Assembly: GCA_905210385.1 (NCBI GenBank)
Contig: CAJLWS010000037.1
Coordinates: 1 to 9,889, forward strand
Source of the DNA: an uncultured Eubacteriales bacterium
GTDB taxonomy: Bacteria > Bacillota > Clostridia > Oscillospirales > Oscillospiraceae
Length of the DNA stretch: 9,889 bases
Direction of reading: 5' to 3'
The translations under genes and the position numbers were made by a program. Shown here one piece after another: positions 1 to 5,415 of this stretch (position 1 is the stretch's first letter; every line of letters starts with the position of its first letter). The notes beneath the pieces were generated by a model, which was not told the DNA's origin, ran no database searches, and was given only the letters and a program-made list of their open reading frames with translations.

Positions 1-8
1 AGTTCCAT
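1..8 (-). CDS. start of a leftward gene cut by the window edge
   Basis: Only the first two codons and part of a third lie in the window (ATG GAA, reading leftward from position 8). The call rests on the AAAGGAGG ribosome site at 16-23, correctly spaced before the ATG, and a plausible leftward promoter further up. The product cannot be known. A regulator transcribed divergently from the flavoprotein operon would be a common arrangement, but that is inference. Confidence 0.4.
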
Positions 9-33
9 GGTTCCGCCTCCTTTGTCCCATCGT

Positions 34-63
34 ATCATATCCATCCTTATCCGACAAGGTAAA
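34..63 (-). promoter_or_regulatory. candidate leftward promoter
   Basis: Read leftward, a TTTACC -35 box (58-63) lies 18 bases before a TATGAT -10 box (34-39). It would serve the partial gene starting at position 8. The boxes are near consensus, but this is pattern matching only. Confidence 0.4.
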
Positions 64-69
64 AATGCC

Positions 70-87
70 TTATAAGAATATTTATAA
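70..87. promoter_or_regulatory. AT-rich dyad, possible operator
   Basis: TTATAA, six bases, TTATAA forms an 18-bp near-palindrome in the divergent intergenic region, just upstream of the rightward -35 box. Its position suits an operator for a regulator controlling the operon starting at 154. Because TTATAA is itself self-complementary and AT-rich, chance is a real alternative. Confidence 0.3.
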
Positions 88-102
88 ATAGGAAATGAGC
101 AT

Positions 103-131
103 TTTACATTTTTGGATAATGGACTTAGAAT
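103..131 (+). promoter_or_regulatory. promoter of the flavoprotein-flavodoxin-AKR operon
   Basis: TTTACA (103-108) and TAGAAT (126-131) are separated by exactly 17 bases and each differs from the sigma-70/SigA consensus at one position. A strong AAAGGAGG ribosome site follows at 138-145. This also argues against the in-frame TTG at 112 as the start codon, since it lies inside the promoter. Confidence 0.65.
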
Positions 132-153
132 GAGGGCAAAGGAGGAAACCAGC

Positions 154-693
154 ATGCGTATTTTGATGATCGAGAGCAGTCCTCACAAGAACGGCTCCTC
201 CAATCTGTTGGCGGAGCGGTTTATTGAGGGAGCGAAAGAGGCGGGCCACCAGGTGGGAACCTTTGATGCTGCCCGGGCGAATCTCCATCCCTGTCTGGGC
301 TGCGACGCCTGCGGCATGGCGGGGCCCTGTGTGCAGAAGGACGACATGGCTGCCCTGCGGGAGAAGCTTCTGGGGAGTGATATGGCAGTGTTTGTCACGC
401 CGCTTTACTACTTTGGTATGTCTGCTCAACTGAAAATGGTCATTGACCGCTTTTATAGTTTCACCGGGAAACTGTCTTCTCGCAAGTTGAAGACCGCCCT
501 CATTGCCGCCGCCTGGGACAGCAACGACTGGACCATGACGGATTTGTCCGCCCACTATCAGACCCTGTGCCGGTACATGAACTTCCGGGATCAGGGTATG
601 ATCCTGGGAACCGGCTGCGGCTCCGTGTCCATGACAAAACGAAGCCCATTTTTGAACCAGGCCTACGAACTGGGAAAATCCCTTAAGGGATAA
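154..693 (+). CDS. iron-sulfur flavoprotein-like NAD(P)H-dependent reductase
   Basis: A 179-residue flavodoxin-fold protein of the NADPH-dependent FMN reductase / iron-sulfur flavoprotein type. The N-terminal strand and phosphate loop (IESSPHKNGSS, about 6-16) bind FMN phosphate. A compact cysteine motif C47-X2-C50-X2-C53-X5-C59 fits the CX2CX2CX4-7C pattern known to hold a 4Fe-4S cluster in archaeal iron-sulfur flavoproteins. TPLYYFGMSAQLK (about 82-94) is the conserved segment near the flavin. The ATG at 154 is chosen because AAAGGAGG precedes it by a good distance; upstream in-frame TTG and ATG codons lie in or beside the promoter. It is the first gene of a three-gene operon with a flavodoxin and an aldo/keto reductase. 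Likely role: cytoplasmic two-electron or electron-relay reductase. The substrate cannot be read from sequence. Confidence 0.85.
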   Translation: MRILMIESSPHKNGSSNLLAERFIEGAKEAGHQVGTFDAARANLHPCLGCDACGMAGPCVQKDDMAALREKLLGSDMAVFVTPLYYFGMSAQLKMVIDRFYSFTGKLSSRKLKTALIAAAWDSNDWTMTDLSAHYQTLCRYMNFRDQGMILGTGCGSVSMTKRSPFLNQAYELGKSLKG

Positions 694-705
694 GGAGGTT
701 ATTCT

Positions 706-1182
706 GTGAACGCATTGGTTGCTTATTTCTCTGCCACCGGTACTACCGCCAAGGCGGCGAAGGCTCTGGCCGGCGCCGCACAGGCGGATCTTTATGAGAT
801 CAAGCCCGCTGTCCCCTATACCGGCGCCGATCTCGCCTGGATGGACGAGCGCTCCCGCAGCAGTGTGGAGATGAACGACAAACGATCCCGTCCGGCTCTG
901 GCTGATACGGATGCCCCCATCGCAAGGTATGATGTGATTTTCCTGGGCTTCCCCATCTGGTGGTACACGGCTCCCACCATCATCAACACTTTCCTGGAGA
1001 GCTATGACTTTACCGGCAAGACCATAGTCCTCTTTGCTACCTCCGGCGGCAGCGGTCTGGGCACGACAGCGTCTGACCTGCAGGACAGCGCCCCCGGCGC
1101 CAGGATTCTGGACGGCCGACTGCTCAACGGGTGGCTGAGCGAAGGAGATTTGACGGCATGGGTATCCGGGTTGAAACTCTGA
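706..1182 (+). CDS. flavodoxin
   Basis: A 158-residue flavodoxin, the usual length for a short-chain form. The FMN phosphate loop is YFSATGTT (7-14). GFPIWWYTAP (81-90) supplies aromatic residues that would stack on the isoalloxazine ring, and FATSGGSGLG (110-119) is the third flavin loop. It is close to the flavodoxin_4-type proteins common in Clostridia, which often sit beside aldo/keto reductases. The start is GTG at 706; the ribosome site AAGGAGG (692-698) overlaps the stop codon of the gene before it, so translation is probably coupled. It likely passes electrons to or from its operon partners in the cytoplasm; partners are inferred from position only. Confidence 0.88.
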   Translation: MNALVAYFSATGTTAKAAKALAGAAQADLYEIKPAVPYTGADLAWMDERSRSSVEMNDKRSRPALADTDAPIARYDVIFLGFPIWWYTAPTIINTFLESYDFTGKTIVLFATSGGSGLGTTASDLQDSAPGARILDGRLLNGWLSEGDLTAWVSGLKL

Positions 1183-1193
1183 GGTGAATCGAT

Positions 1194-2231
1194 ATGAAAT
1201 ACACAAAACTGGGCAAATCTAATTTAAATGTCTCCCGTATCTGCATGGGCTGCATGGGGTTTGGCGACGCCCAAAACGGTCAGCACTCCTGGACGATTGA
1301 CGAGGCGCAATCCCGGGAGATCATCCGGCGCGGCCTGGAGCTGGGCATCAATTTCTTTGATACCGCCATTGCCTACCAGAGCGGTACCAGTGAGCAGTAT
1401 GTGGGCCGGGCCCTACGGGACTTTGCCAGGCGTGAGGACGTGGTGGTGGCCACCAAGTTTCTTCCCCGTACCAATGAGGAGATCGCAGAGGGCATCAGCG
1501 GCCAGGAGCATATCCGGAGGATGCTGGACAAGAGCCTTCAGAACCTGGGGATGGACCATGTAGACCTGTACATCTATCACATGTGGGATCACCAGACGCC
1601 CCTGTATGACATCATGGAGGGACTGAACAACGCCGTAAAGGCGGGGAAGGCGCGGTATATTGGCATCTCCAACTGTTTTGCCTGGCAGCTCTGCAAGGCC
1701 AATGCTCTGGCAGAACGGGAGGGCTTTGCCCAATTCGTCTCCGTCCAGGGTCACTACAACCTGATTTTCCGGGAAGAGGAGCGGGAGATGGCTCCCTACT
1801 GCCGGGAGGAGAACATTGCCATGACCCCTTACAGTGCTCTGGCCGGCGGGCGGCTGTCCAAGCATCCCGGGGAGACCTCCAAACGGCTCCGGGAGGACAG
1901 CTACGCCCAACTCAAGTACGGCGCGGCTCACGATCAGGACGTGCCCATTCTGGCCCGGGTGGCGGAGTTGGCCGACCGCCGGGGGGTGTCCATGACGGAG
2001 ATCTCCCTGGCCTGGCTGCTGACCAAGGTCACCGCTCCAGTGGTTGGGGCTACGAAACTCCACCACATCGAGGGGGCTGCCAAGTCGGTGGATCTCGATC
2101 TGACGGCAGAGGAATGCGCCTACCTGGAGGAACTCTATACCCCCCATCCACTGGTGGGCGTCATGGCCCAGAACACGGTTGCGACGGCCCAAAAGGAGCA
2201 TGTCTGGTCCACCGGCAATCAGATCATCTGA
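1194..2231 (+). CDS. aldo/keto reductase
   Basis: A 345-residue NAD(P)H-dependent aldo/keto reductase (TIM barrel). The catalytic tetrad is visible: D56 and Y61 (FFDTAIAYQSG), K88 (VVVATKF) and H129 (DLYIYHMWD). The C-terminal cofactor part includes PVVGATKLHHIEGAAKSV, where a Lys/Arg near the adenine phosphate is expected. N-terminal MKYTKLGKSNLNVSRICMGCMGFGD is typical of the IolS/YajO-like branch. Start ATG 1194 follows GAGGTG (1181-1186), which overlaps the flavodoxin stop, so the three genes form one tight operon. It would reduce aldehydes or ketones in the cytoplasm; the substrate is unknown. No frameshift is seen. No rightward terminator with a T-run follows directly; the hairpin at 2263-2291 fits the opposite strand better. 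Confidence 0.93.
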   Translation: MKYTKLGKSNLNVSRICMGCMGFGDAQNGQHSWTIDEAQSREIIRRGLELGINFFDTAIAYQSGTSEQYVGRALRDFARREDVVVATKFLPRTNEEIAEGISGQEHIRRMLDKSLQNLGMDHVDLYIYHMWDHQTPLYDIMEGLNNAVKAGKARYIGISNCFAWQLCKANALAEREGFAQFVSVQGHYNLIFREEEREMAPYCREENIAMTPYSALAGGRLSKHPGETSKRLREDSYAQLKYGAAHDQDVPILARVAELADRRGVSMTEISLAWLLTKVTAPVVGATKLHHIEGAAKSVDLDLTAEECAYLEELYTPHPLVGVMAQNTVATAQKEHVWSTGNQII

Positions 2232-2249
2232 ACAATAAGCGAGATGACT

Positions 2250-2291
2250 AAAAGCAACAAAAAGGGCACTCCTTGCAAAAGGGGGTGCCCT
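2250..2291 (-). terminator. rho-independent terminator of the AraC remnant
   Basis: AGGGCACTCC (2263-2272) pairs with GGGGGTGCCCT (2281-2291), ten pairs with one G-U wobble and a short A-rich loop. Read leftward the stem is followed by TTTTTGTTGCTTTT, a good T-rich tail; read rightward there is no T-run. It therefore belongs to the leftward AraC gene whose stop is at 2324. It may also slow rightward readthrough from the aldo/keto reductase operon. Confidence 0.7.
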
Positions 2292-2323
2292 CAAGCGGTT
2301 GTATCTAAAACCTTTTGCCTGTT

Positions 2324-2622
2324 TTAACCGTTCCAATTGGAATCCTGAGTACGACGACACTCGCTTGAAAGCATCTGCGTCACTTCTTTGAATGCTTTTG
2401 AAAATTTTCTTTGGGTTTCGTAGCCCACTCGATCTGCGATTTCGGAGATCGAAATATTGGTTTCTCTCAGCAGCTTCATGGCCTGTGCCATGCGGTATTC
2501 TTTCATGTAAGTGGCGATGGGCAGGCTTAAAGACCTTCTTCAGCGAGGAGGTGTTGATGAGGTATTGCTTGGAGAGCGCCTCATGGCTGAGTCCGCACAG
2601 CAAGCGGAGCTGTGAGCGGTGA
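2324..2622 (-). pseudogene. AraC-family regulator, 3' remnant with frameshift
   Basis: Leftward, two frames together encode the DNA-binding domain of an AraC regulator. The first part, HEALSKQYLINTSSLKKVFK, matches the first helix-turn-helix. Just after AAG near 2526 the frame breaks. The other frame continues LPIATYMKEYRMAQAMKLL and then ISISEIADRVGYETQRKFSK, the second helix-turn-helix, to a stop at 2324. Against the intact AraC protein at 8270-9193 (LKHLFKAVYGTPIGAHIREHRM) the residues AVYG are missing and a single base stands in their place, so about 11 bases were lost. The roughly 200-residue N-terminal sensor domain is absent upstream of about 2622. The gene is dead as an AraC regulator. 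The intact terminator after it suggests the loss is recent. It may once have controlled the adjacent redox operon; that is inference. Confidence 0.8.
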
Positions 2623-2712
2623 GATCTCCGGCACCCTGGTTCTGCAAGCAACGAGCTGCACGCAGATATCACCCGGTTCCGGAGGGTGCGGCATCAGTTC
2701 AAGGAGGGGCAT

Positions 2713-2790
2713 ATGATGAAACTGAAAAGACTGGTGTGTGAAATTTTTGCGAACCTGGAGGATGGAGCCCACAAGAATGTCCGAGAATGA
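2713..2790 (+). CDS. possible 25-residue small protein or gene remnant
   Basis: Reads MMKLKRLVCEIFANLEDG followed by seven more residues and a TGA. AAGGAGG at 2701-2707 is an ideal ribosome site five bases before the ATG. The same frame is open some 25 codons further upstream, to a TGA near 2635, with natural-looking sequence (NELHADITRFRRVRHQF), so it could instead be the tail of a lost gene. No family is recognised. It lies between the AraC remnant and the terminator at 2877-2918 and is best treated as tentative. Confidence 0.3.
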   Translation: MMKLKRLVCEIFANLEDGAHKNVRE

Positions 2791-2860
2791 TGTCAGTTTT
2801 TTCGTGAATTTGGAGAAGGAAGCGGCTGCGGCAAAGCTCGTCCATCTCGGCAATCCGTAA
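2777..2860 (+). CDS. possible 27-residue small protein
   Basis: ATG at 2777 opens a 27-codon frame (MSENDVSFFVNLEKEAAAAK and seven more residues) ending at TAA 2858-2860. It overlaps the end of the 25-codon frame before it by 14 bases, and GGAGG at 2758-2762 lies somewhat far upstream. Composition is protein-like and partly helical and acidic. No family is recognised; it could equally be a fragment of a larger gene destroyed here. Confidence 0.25.
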   Translation: MSENDVSFFVNLEKEAAAAKLVHLGNP

Positions 2861-2876
2861 ACGGCCTTGGTTACAC

Positions 2877-2918
2877 AAAAAATTCCCTTCTGCCGAGAAA
2901 ACCGGCTGAAGGGAATTT
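2877..2918 (-). terminator. strong rho-independent terminator
   Basis: AAATTCCCTTC (2880-2890) pairs with GAAGGGAATTT (2908-2918); after one T-T mismatch GCCG (2892-2895) pairs with CGGC (2903-2906), leaving a 7-base loop. Six A residues at 2877-2882 give a run of six T in the leftward direction. It begins about 18 bases after the stop codon of the leftward unrecognised gene ending at 2936, which supports that gene being real. It may also act weakly rightward. Confidence 0.8.
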
Positions 2919-2935
2919 CACGTTCTGTACTCGGG

Positions 2936-3460
2936 TTATGTTTTGTCGGCCTCCTGGATGACGATAGAGCCGTGGACAAGATTCAGGCTGTGCAGTTCGA
3001 GGTACTGTCCCTTTTCCAGATAGACGGTGCCGGATACCTGATGGAAGTGCGAGGGACTTGGTGCCTGAATCATTGTGGTAATAGCCGTCCCATCGGTGGA
3101 TGTCTGCATGCGCTCGTCGGGCGGCGCTGGTTTCACGGAGGCCTTGTCCCGACTGAGAATGCTCAAAAGAAACGCCTGTCCCTCTGGCGAAGTGAAGCTG
3201 CGGTAGTGGTCGGCCGTGACATTGCCGGCCAGTGAGAGCCCCTTCAGGAACCGCACCGCACCGTTGTCAGCGCCCAGGCCGGCCAGATAGGTGATGCGGT
3301 GCTTGTAGTGGGCCAGCAGAAGCCGAACGCCGACGCCATAGGGCTGCGCACGGTCCGGTGCGAGGCTGAGATGAATATGGAAATGGGGATAAGGCACATG
3401 GGGGCCTTCCGACCTCATTTCCAATATGCTCAAACTGAACAAGCTGGAAAAGCAGACCAT
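2936..3460 (-). CDS. unrecognised protein, possibly truncated at its start
   Basis: A leftward open frame of up to 174 residues with protein-like composition, ending DKT-stop 18 bases before a strong terminator. I do not recognise the family. The most convincing part runs from about HVPYPHFHIHLSLAPD through YGVGVRLLLAHYKHRITYLA, SLAGNVTADHYRSFTSPEGQ and SHFHQVSGTVYLEKGQYLEL to the end. It is rich in His and Tyr, with no signal peptide or membrane segment. The start is unclear: ATG 3460 and ATG 3418 are both in frame and neither has a ribosome site. The first 14 residues look poor, and a stop lies shortly upstream, so the 5' end may be lost or shifted in frame. It sits downstream of hxlR on the same strand with a 59-base gap and could be its operon partner. 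Confidence 0.45.
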   Translation of the reverse strand: MVCFSSLFSLSILEMRSEGPHVPYPHFHIHLSLAPDRAQPYGVGVRLLLAHYKHRITYLAGLGADNGAVRFLKGLSLAGNVTADHYRSFTSPEGQAFLLSILSRDKASVKPAPPDERMQTSTDGTAITTMIQAPSPSHFHQVSGTVYLEKGQYLELHSLNLVHGSIVIQEADKT

Positions 3461-3519
3461 TGTCCCCGCGGCAGACCCCTATGATCTTTGTGAACAGCTT
3501 TGTGCGTATGGGTTCATTT

Positions 3520-3852
3520 TTATATCCTATTTTTGTCGCCCCACTCACACATTCCATCGAGAATCGGAATTAAAGACTTTCCTCTCTCCGTCAAGCTGTA
3601 CTCCACTTTTGGGGGAATTTGCGGGTATTCCTCTCGGTGAATCAGCTGGTCGGCCTCCAGTTCCTTTAGGGTTGAACTCAGGGTTTTGTAGGAGATATTT
3701 CCGATGTATTTTTTCATTTCATTATATCGGACAACCCCAAATTCCATCAATGTATAGAGAATGGTCATCTTGTATTTTCCGTTAATCAGCGAAAGCGTGT
3801 AACTGAATCCGGTTGTTCCAAGACATTCGTTTGCAATGCAGCGATTACTCAT
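3520..3852 (-). CDS. HxlR-family transcriptional regulator
   Basis: A 110-residue winged-helix regulator, usual length for HxlR (also called DUF24). The helix-turn-helix runs from about 41 to 77 (VRYNEMKKYIGNISYKTLSS and following), with the wing at PPKVEYSLTERGKSL (80-94). Start ATG 3852 is chosen because AAAGGAG (3861-3867 on the complement) is well spaced; an upstream in-frame ATG at 3888 has none. Cysteines at 5 and 10 precede the DNA-binding part. In the family members YodB, HypR and QorR, N-terminal cysteines sense quinones, diamide or disulfide stress, so a redox-sensing role is likely here. It is divergent from two flavin reductases, its probable targets, as YodB is for azoreductase and nitroreductase genes in Bacillus. 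Confidence 0.9.
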   Translation of the reverse strand: MSNRCIANECLGTTGFSYTLSLINGKYKMTILYTLMEFGVVRYNEMKKYIGNISYKTLSSTLKELEADQLIHREEYPQIPPKVEYSLTERGKSLIPILDGMCEWGDKNRI

Positions 3853-3871
3853 TCTACGCTCTCCTTTAGGT

Positions 3872-3916
3872 AAGTATTGAAACTTCATGTTAGTATCACA
3901 CTTAAATGTGCGTACT
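3872..3916. promoter_or_regulatory. dyads in the HxlR / reductase control region
   Basis: Two dyads lie between the divergent genes. AAGT, six bases, ACTT occupies 3872-3885. CACACTTAAATGTG (3897-3910) is 12 of 14 palindromic and is extended on both sides by AGTA (3892-3895) and TACT (3913-3916). The second overlaps the -35 region of the rightward promoter, so HxlR binding there would repress the reductases and could also autoregulate. Binding is inferred, not shown. Confidence 0.5.
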
Positions 3917-3943
3917 TGCTTTTTATTTTGTTCTTGATAGAAT
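3916..3943 (+). promoter_or_regulatory. candidate promoter of the reductase pair
   Basis: TTGCTT (3916-3921), 16 bases, TAGAAT (3938-3943). The -10 box is close to consensus and the -35 box poor, as expected of a regulated promoter. It lies about 50 bases upstream of the first reductase start and touches the dyad ending at 3916. Confidence 0.5.
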
Positions 3944-3995
3944 TTTAGTAACAGACACGGGAAAAGTCAATCCCATCAAACAGGAGGAATTTATC

Positions 3996-4541
3996 ATGAG
4001 TAAAAAAATTGTTGTCATTACCGGCAGCCCTCGCAAGAACGGCAACAGCTTTGCTATGACGGATGCCTTTATTCAGGCGGCAGAGGCCAAGGGCCACACC
4101 GTTACCCGGTTTGATGCAGCCATGATGAAGGTTGGCGGCTGTCATGCCTGTGAAACCTGTTTCAAGACCGGCAAAGCCTGTTCCTTTGATGATGATTTTA
4201 ACAGGATCGCTCCGGCCATTCTGGAGGCGGACGCCCTGGTGTTCACCATGCCGGTGTACTGGTACTCCATCCCTGCACAGATCAAGGGGGTTATCGACAA
4301 AATATACTCCCTGGTAGTGGGCGGCAAGGACATTGCCGGAAAAGAGTGCGCGCTGATCGCCTGTTGCGAGGAGGAAGATCGCTCTGTGCTGGATGGCGTC
4401 CGCATTCCCATGGAGCGTACTGCCGCTCTGAACAAATGGAAGATGGTGGGCGAAGTCCTGGTACCCGGCGTTCTGAATGTTGGGGACATTGATAAAACGG
4501 ATGGCTGTGCGCAGGCAGCGGCACTGGCCGACAAAATCTGA
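3996..4541 (+). CDS. flavodoxin-fold NAD(P)H-dependent reductase with Fe-S motif
   Basis: A 181-residue protein of the NADPH-dependent FMN reductase / iron-sulfur flavoprotein kind. The FMN loop is GSPRKNGNS (10-18). The cysteine cluster C49-X2-C52-X2-C55-X6-C62 fits the compact four-cysteine 4Fe-4S pattern. FTMPVYWYSIPAQIKGVIDK (about 83-102) is the conserved flavin-side segment. A second cysteine pair, CC, lies near residues 128-129. ATG 3996 is chosen because AGGAGG (3982-3987) precedes it; the 30 codons upstream contain the promoter. It shares an operon with the next, related gene 18 bases later and is probably under HxlR control. Likely function: reduction of quinones, nitro compounds or a protein partner in the cytoplasm; substrate unknown. 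Confidence 0.87.
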   Translation: MSKKIVVITGSPRKNGNSFAMTDAFIQAAEAKGHTVTRFDAAMMKVGGCHACETCFKTGKACSFDDDFNRIAPAILEADALVFTMPVYWYSIPAQIKGVIDKIYSLVVGGKDIAGKECALIACCEEEDRSVLDGVRIPMERTAALNKWKMVGEVLVPGVLNVGDIDKTDGCAQAAALADKI

Positions 4542-4559
4542 TCGGCACAGAGGTTGTCA

Positions 4560-5108
4560 ATGAGCAAAAAAATCGTGATCCTAAATGGAAGCCCCCGTAA
4601 AAACGGCAACACCTCTGCCCTGGTAAACGTGTTCAAGACAGGGGCGGAAAGTGCAGGCCATACCGTAACGGAATTTTGTTTGGATAAAATGAATATTCAC
4701 GGATGCAAAGGGTGCTTTGGCGGGCACAGCGACCGGGATTGCCCCTGTGTCCAACAGGACGATATGAACCAGATCTATCCAGCAGTTCGGGATTGCGATG
4801 TGGTCATTCTTGCCAGTCCTCTGTATTACTGGACCATGAGCGGGCAGCTGCGCACCGCCCTTGATCGTCTGTTTGCTCTGGAAGAGGGAGGCAGCAACCT
4901 GCTTCGCGGAAACGGGAAATCTTCCGCTCTTTTGATGGCGGCTGAAGGCCATGGCTTTGAGGATGCCGTCCTCTATTATGACCACCTGATGGAACACCTG
5001 CATTGGAAAAACCTTGGCCATGTTTTGGCCGGGGGCAATATGGATGTGGGCGACATCCAAGGCAAGCCGGAACTCCAGCAGGCATATGACCTGGGCAAAT
5101 CCATTTGA
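4560..5108 (+). CDS. flavodoxin-fold NAD(P)H-dependent reductase
   Basis: A 182-residue paralogue of the gene before it; both begin MSKKIV and keep GSPRKNGN as the FMN loop. The flavin-side segment is LASPLYYWTMSGQLRTALDR. Its cysteine pattern differs: C49-X2-C52, then C61-X-C63, so the third cysteine of the compact Fe-S motif is missing and two come close together later. A normal cluster is therefore doubtful, though C40 or another ligand might substitute. ATG 4560 follows AGAGG (4549-4553); an in-frame TTG six bases upstream is less likely. It is the second gene of the HxlR-linked pair, 18 bases after the first. The pair may form a heterodimer, since this fold is often dimeric; that is inference. 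Confidence 0.85.
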   Translation: MSKKIVILNGSPRKNGNTSALVNVFKTGAESAGHTVTEFCLDKMNIHGCKGCFGGHSDRDCPCVQQDDMNQIYPAVRDCDVVILASPLYYWTMSGQLRTALDRLFALEEGGSNLLRGNGKSSALLMAAEGHGFEDAVLYYDHLMEHLHWKNLGHVLAGGNMDVGDIQGKPELQQAYDLGKSI

Positions 5109-5157
5109 GATTTTTTCCTGCTGCTCAAAATGGGTGTGCCGCAAAAGAGGCCAGAAA

Positions 5158-5203
5158 AAAAGACAGGCCAAGTAACCAGAAAGGGTGAACCAGCTTGTCT
5201 TTT
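5158..5203 (+). terminator. weak hairpin after the reductase pair
   Basis: AAAAGACAGGC (5158-5168) can pair with GCTTGTCTTTT (5193-5203), eleven pairs including one G-U, with a 24-base loop and a short T-run. It lies 50 bases after the reductase stop and may end that operon, but the long loop makes it a weak candidate. Confidence 0.3.
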
Positions 5204-5228
5204 GGCTTTCAGGTTAACAGAAAAGCGA

Positions 5229-5390
5229 ACGCCAACACTTTTGATCCGTCACGGCTCCGGCAACTTTGTGGAAACGGTACGTTGGTGGATTAAAGGTCAT
5301 ACGAAGCAGATGGCGGAGGACCTGGATCGCTATTTTCGTGCGGTTATTGAACCGGTTATAGGAAAAGCCCACGGCTTGATTTCGGAATGA
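5229..5390 (+). pseudogene. TetR-family regulator, C-terminal remnant
   Basis: The rightward frame reads HGSGNFVETVRWWIKGHTKQ and then MAEDLDRYFRAVIEPVIG. FVETVRWWI followed by an acidic helix and R-Y-F is typical of the last helices of TetR-family ligand-binding domains. The DNA-binding N-terminal half is absent, and the sequence upstream in this frame looks non-homologous. The final residues AHGLISE and the stop at 5388-5390 are encoded inside the terminator hairpin, so the original tail has probably been replaced or trimmed too. It cannot act as a repressor. Exact limits are uncertain. Confidence 0.6.
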
Positions 5391-5411
5391 AATCAGGCCG
5401 TGGGCTCTTTT
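5363..5411 (-). terminator. strong two-way terminator
   Basis: AGCCCACGGC (5366-5375) and following TTGATTTC pair with GAAATCA and GGCCGTGGGCT (to 5406), a stem of about 17 pairs with a small loop. T-runs flank both sides: CTTTTT rightward from 5407 and TTTT leftward at 5363-5366. It lies about 10 bases after the ATPase stop codon and is its natural terminator; it also shields the ATPase genes from rightward transcription. Confidence 0.85.
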
Positions 5412-5415
5412 TCTG

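Noticed and set aside
82..1206. 374-residue leftward frame opposite the flavoprotein and flavodoxin genes
   Set aside because: It is antisense to two well-supported flavodoxin-fold genes with correct ribosome sites, has no family features, and would have to cross both.
1413..2672. Long 419-residue leftward frame covering the aldo/keto reductase
   Set aside because: Most of it is the shadow of the aldo/keto reductase. Only its N-terminal part near 2526-2622 is meaningful, as the first helix-turn-helix of the AraC remnant.
2867..3235. Rightward 122-residue frame opposite the unrecognised gene
   Set aside because: The leftward frame has better composition and ends at a terminator with a leftward T-run, so this one is taken as a shadow.
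3426..3785. Rightward frame starting MLKLNKLEKQTIVPAADPYD, whose first 30 residues look protein-like
   Set aside because: There is no ribosome site, and most of it is antisense to the HxlR gene. The first part could be a fragment of something lost, but the evidence is too thin to annotate.
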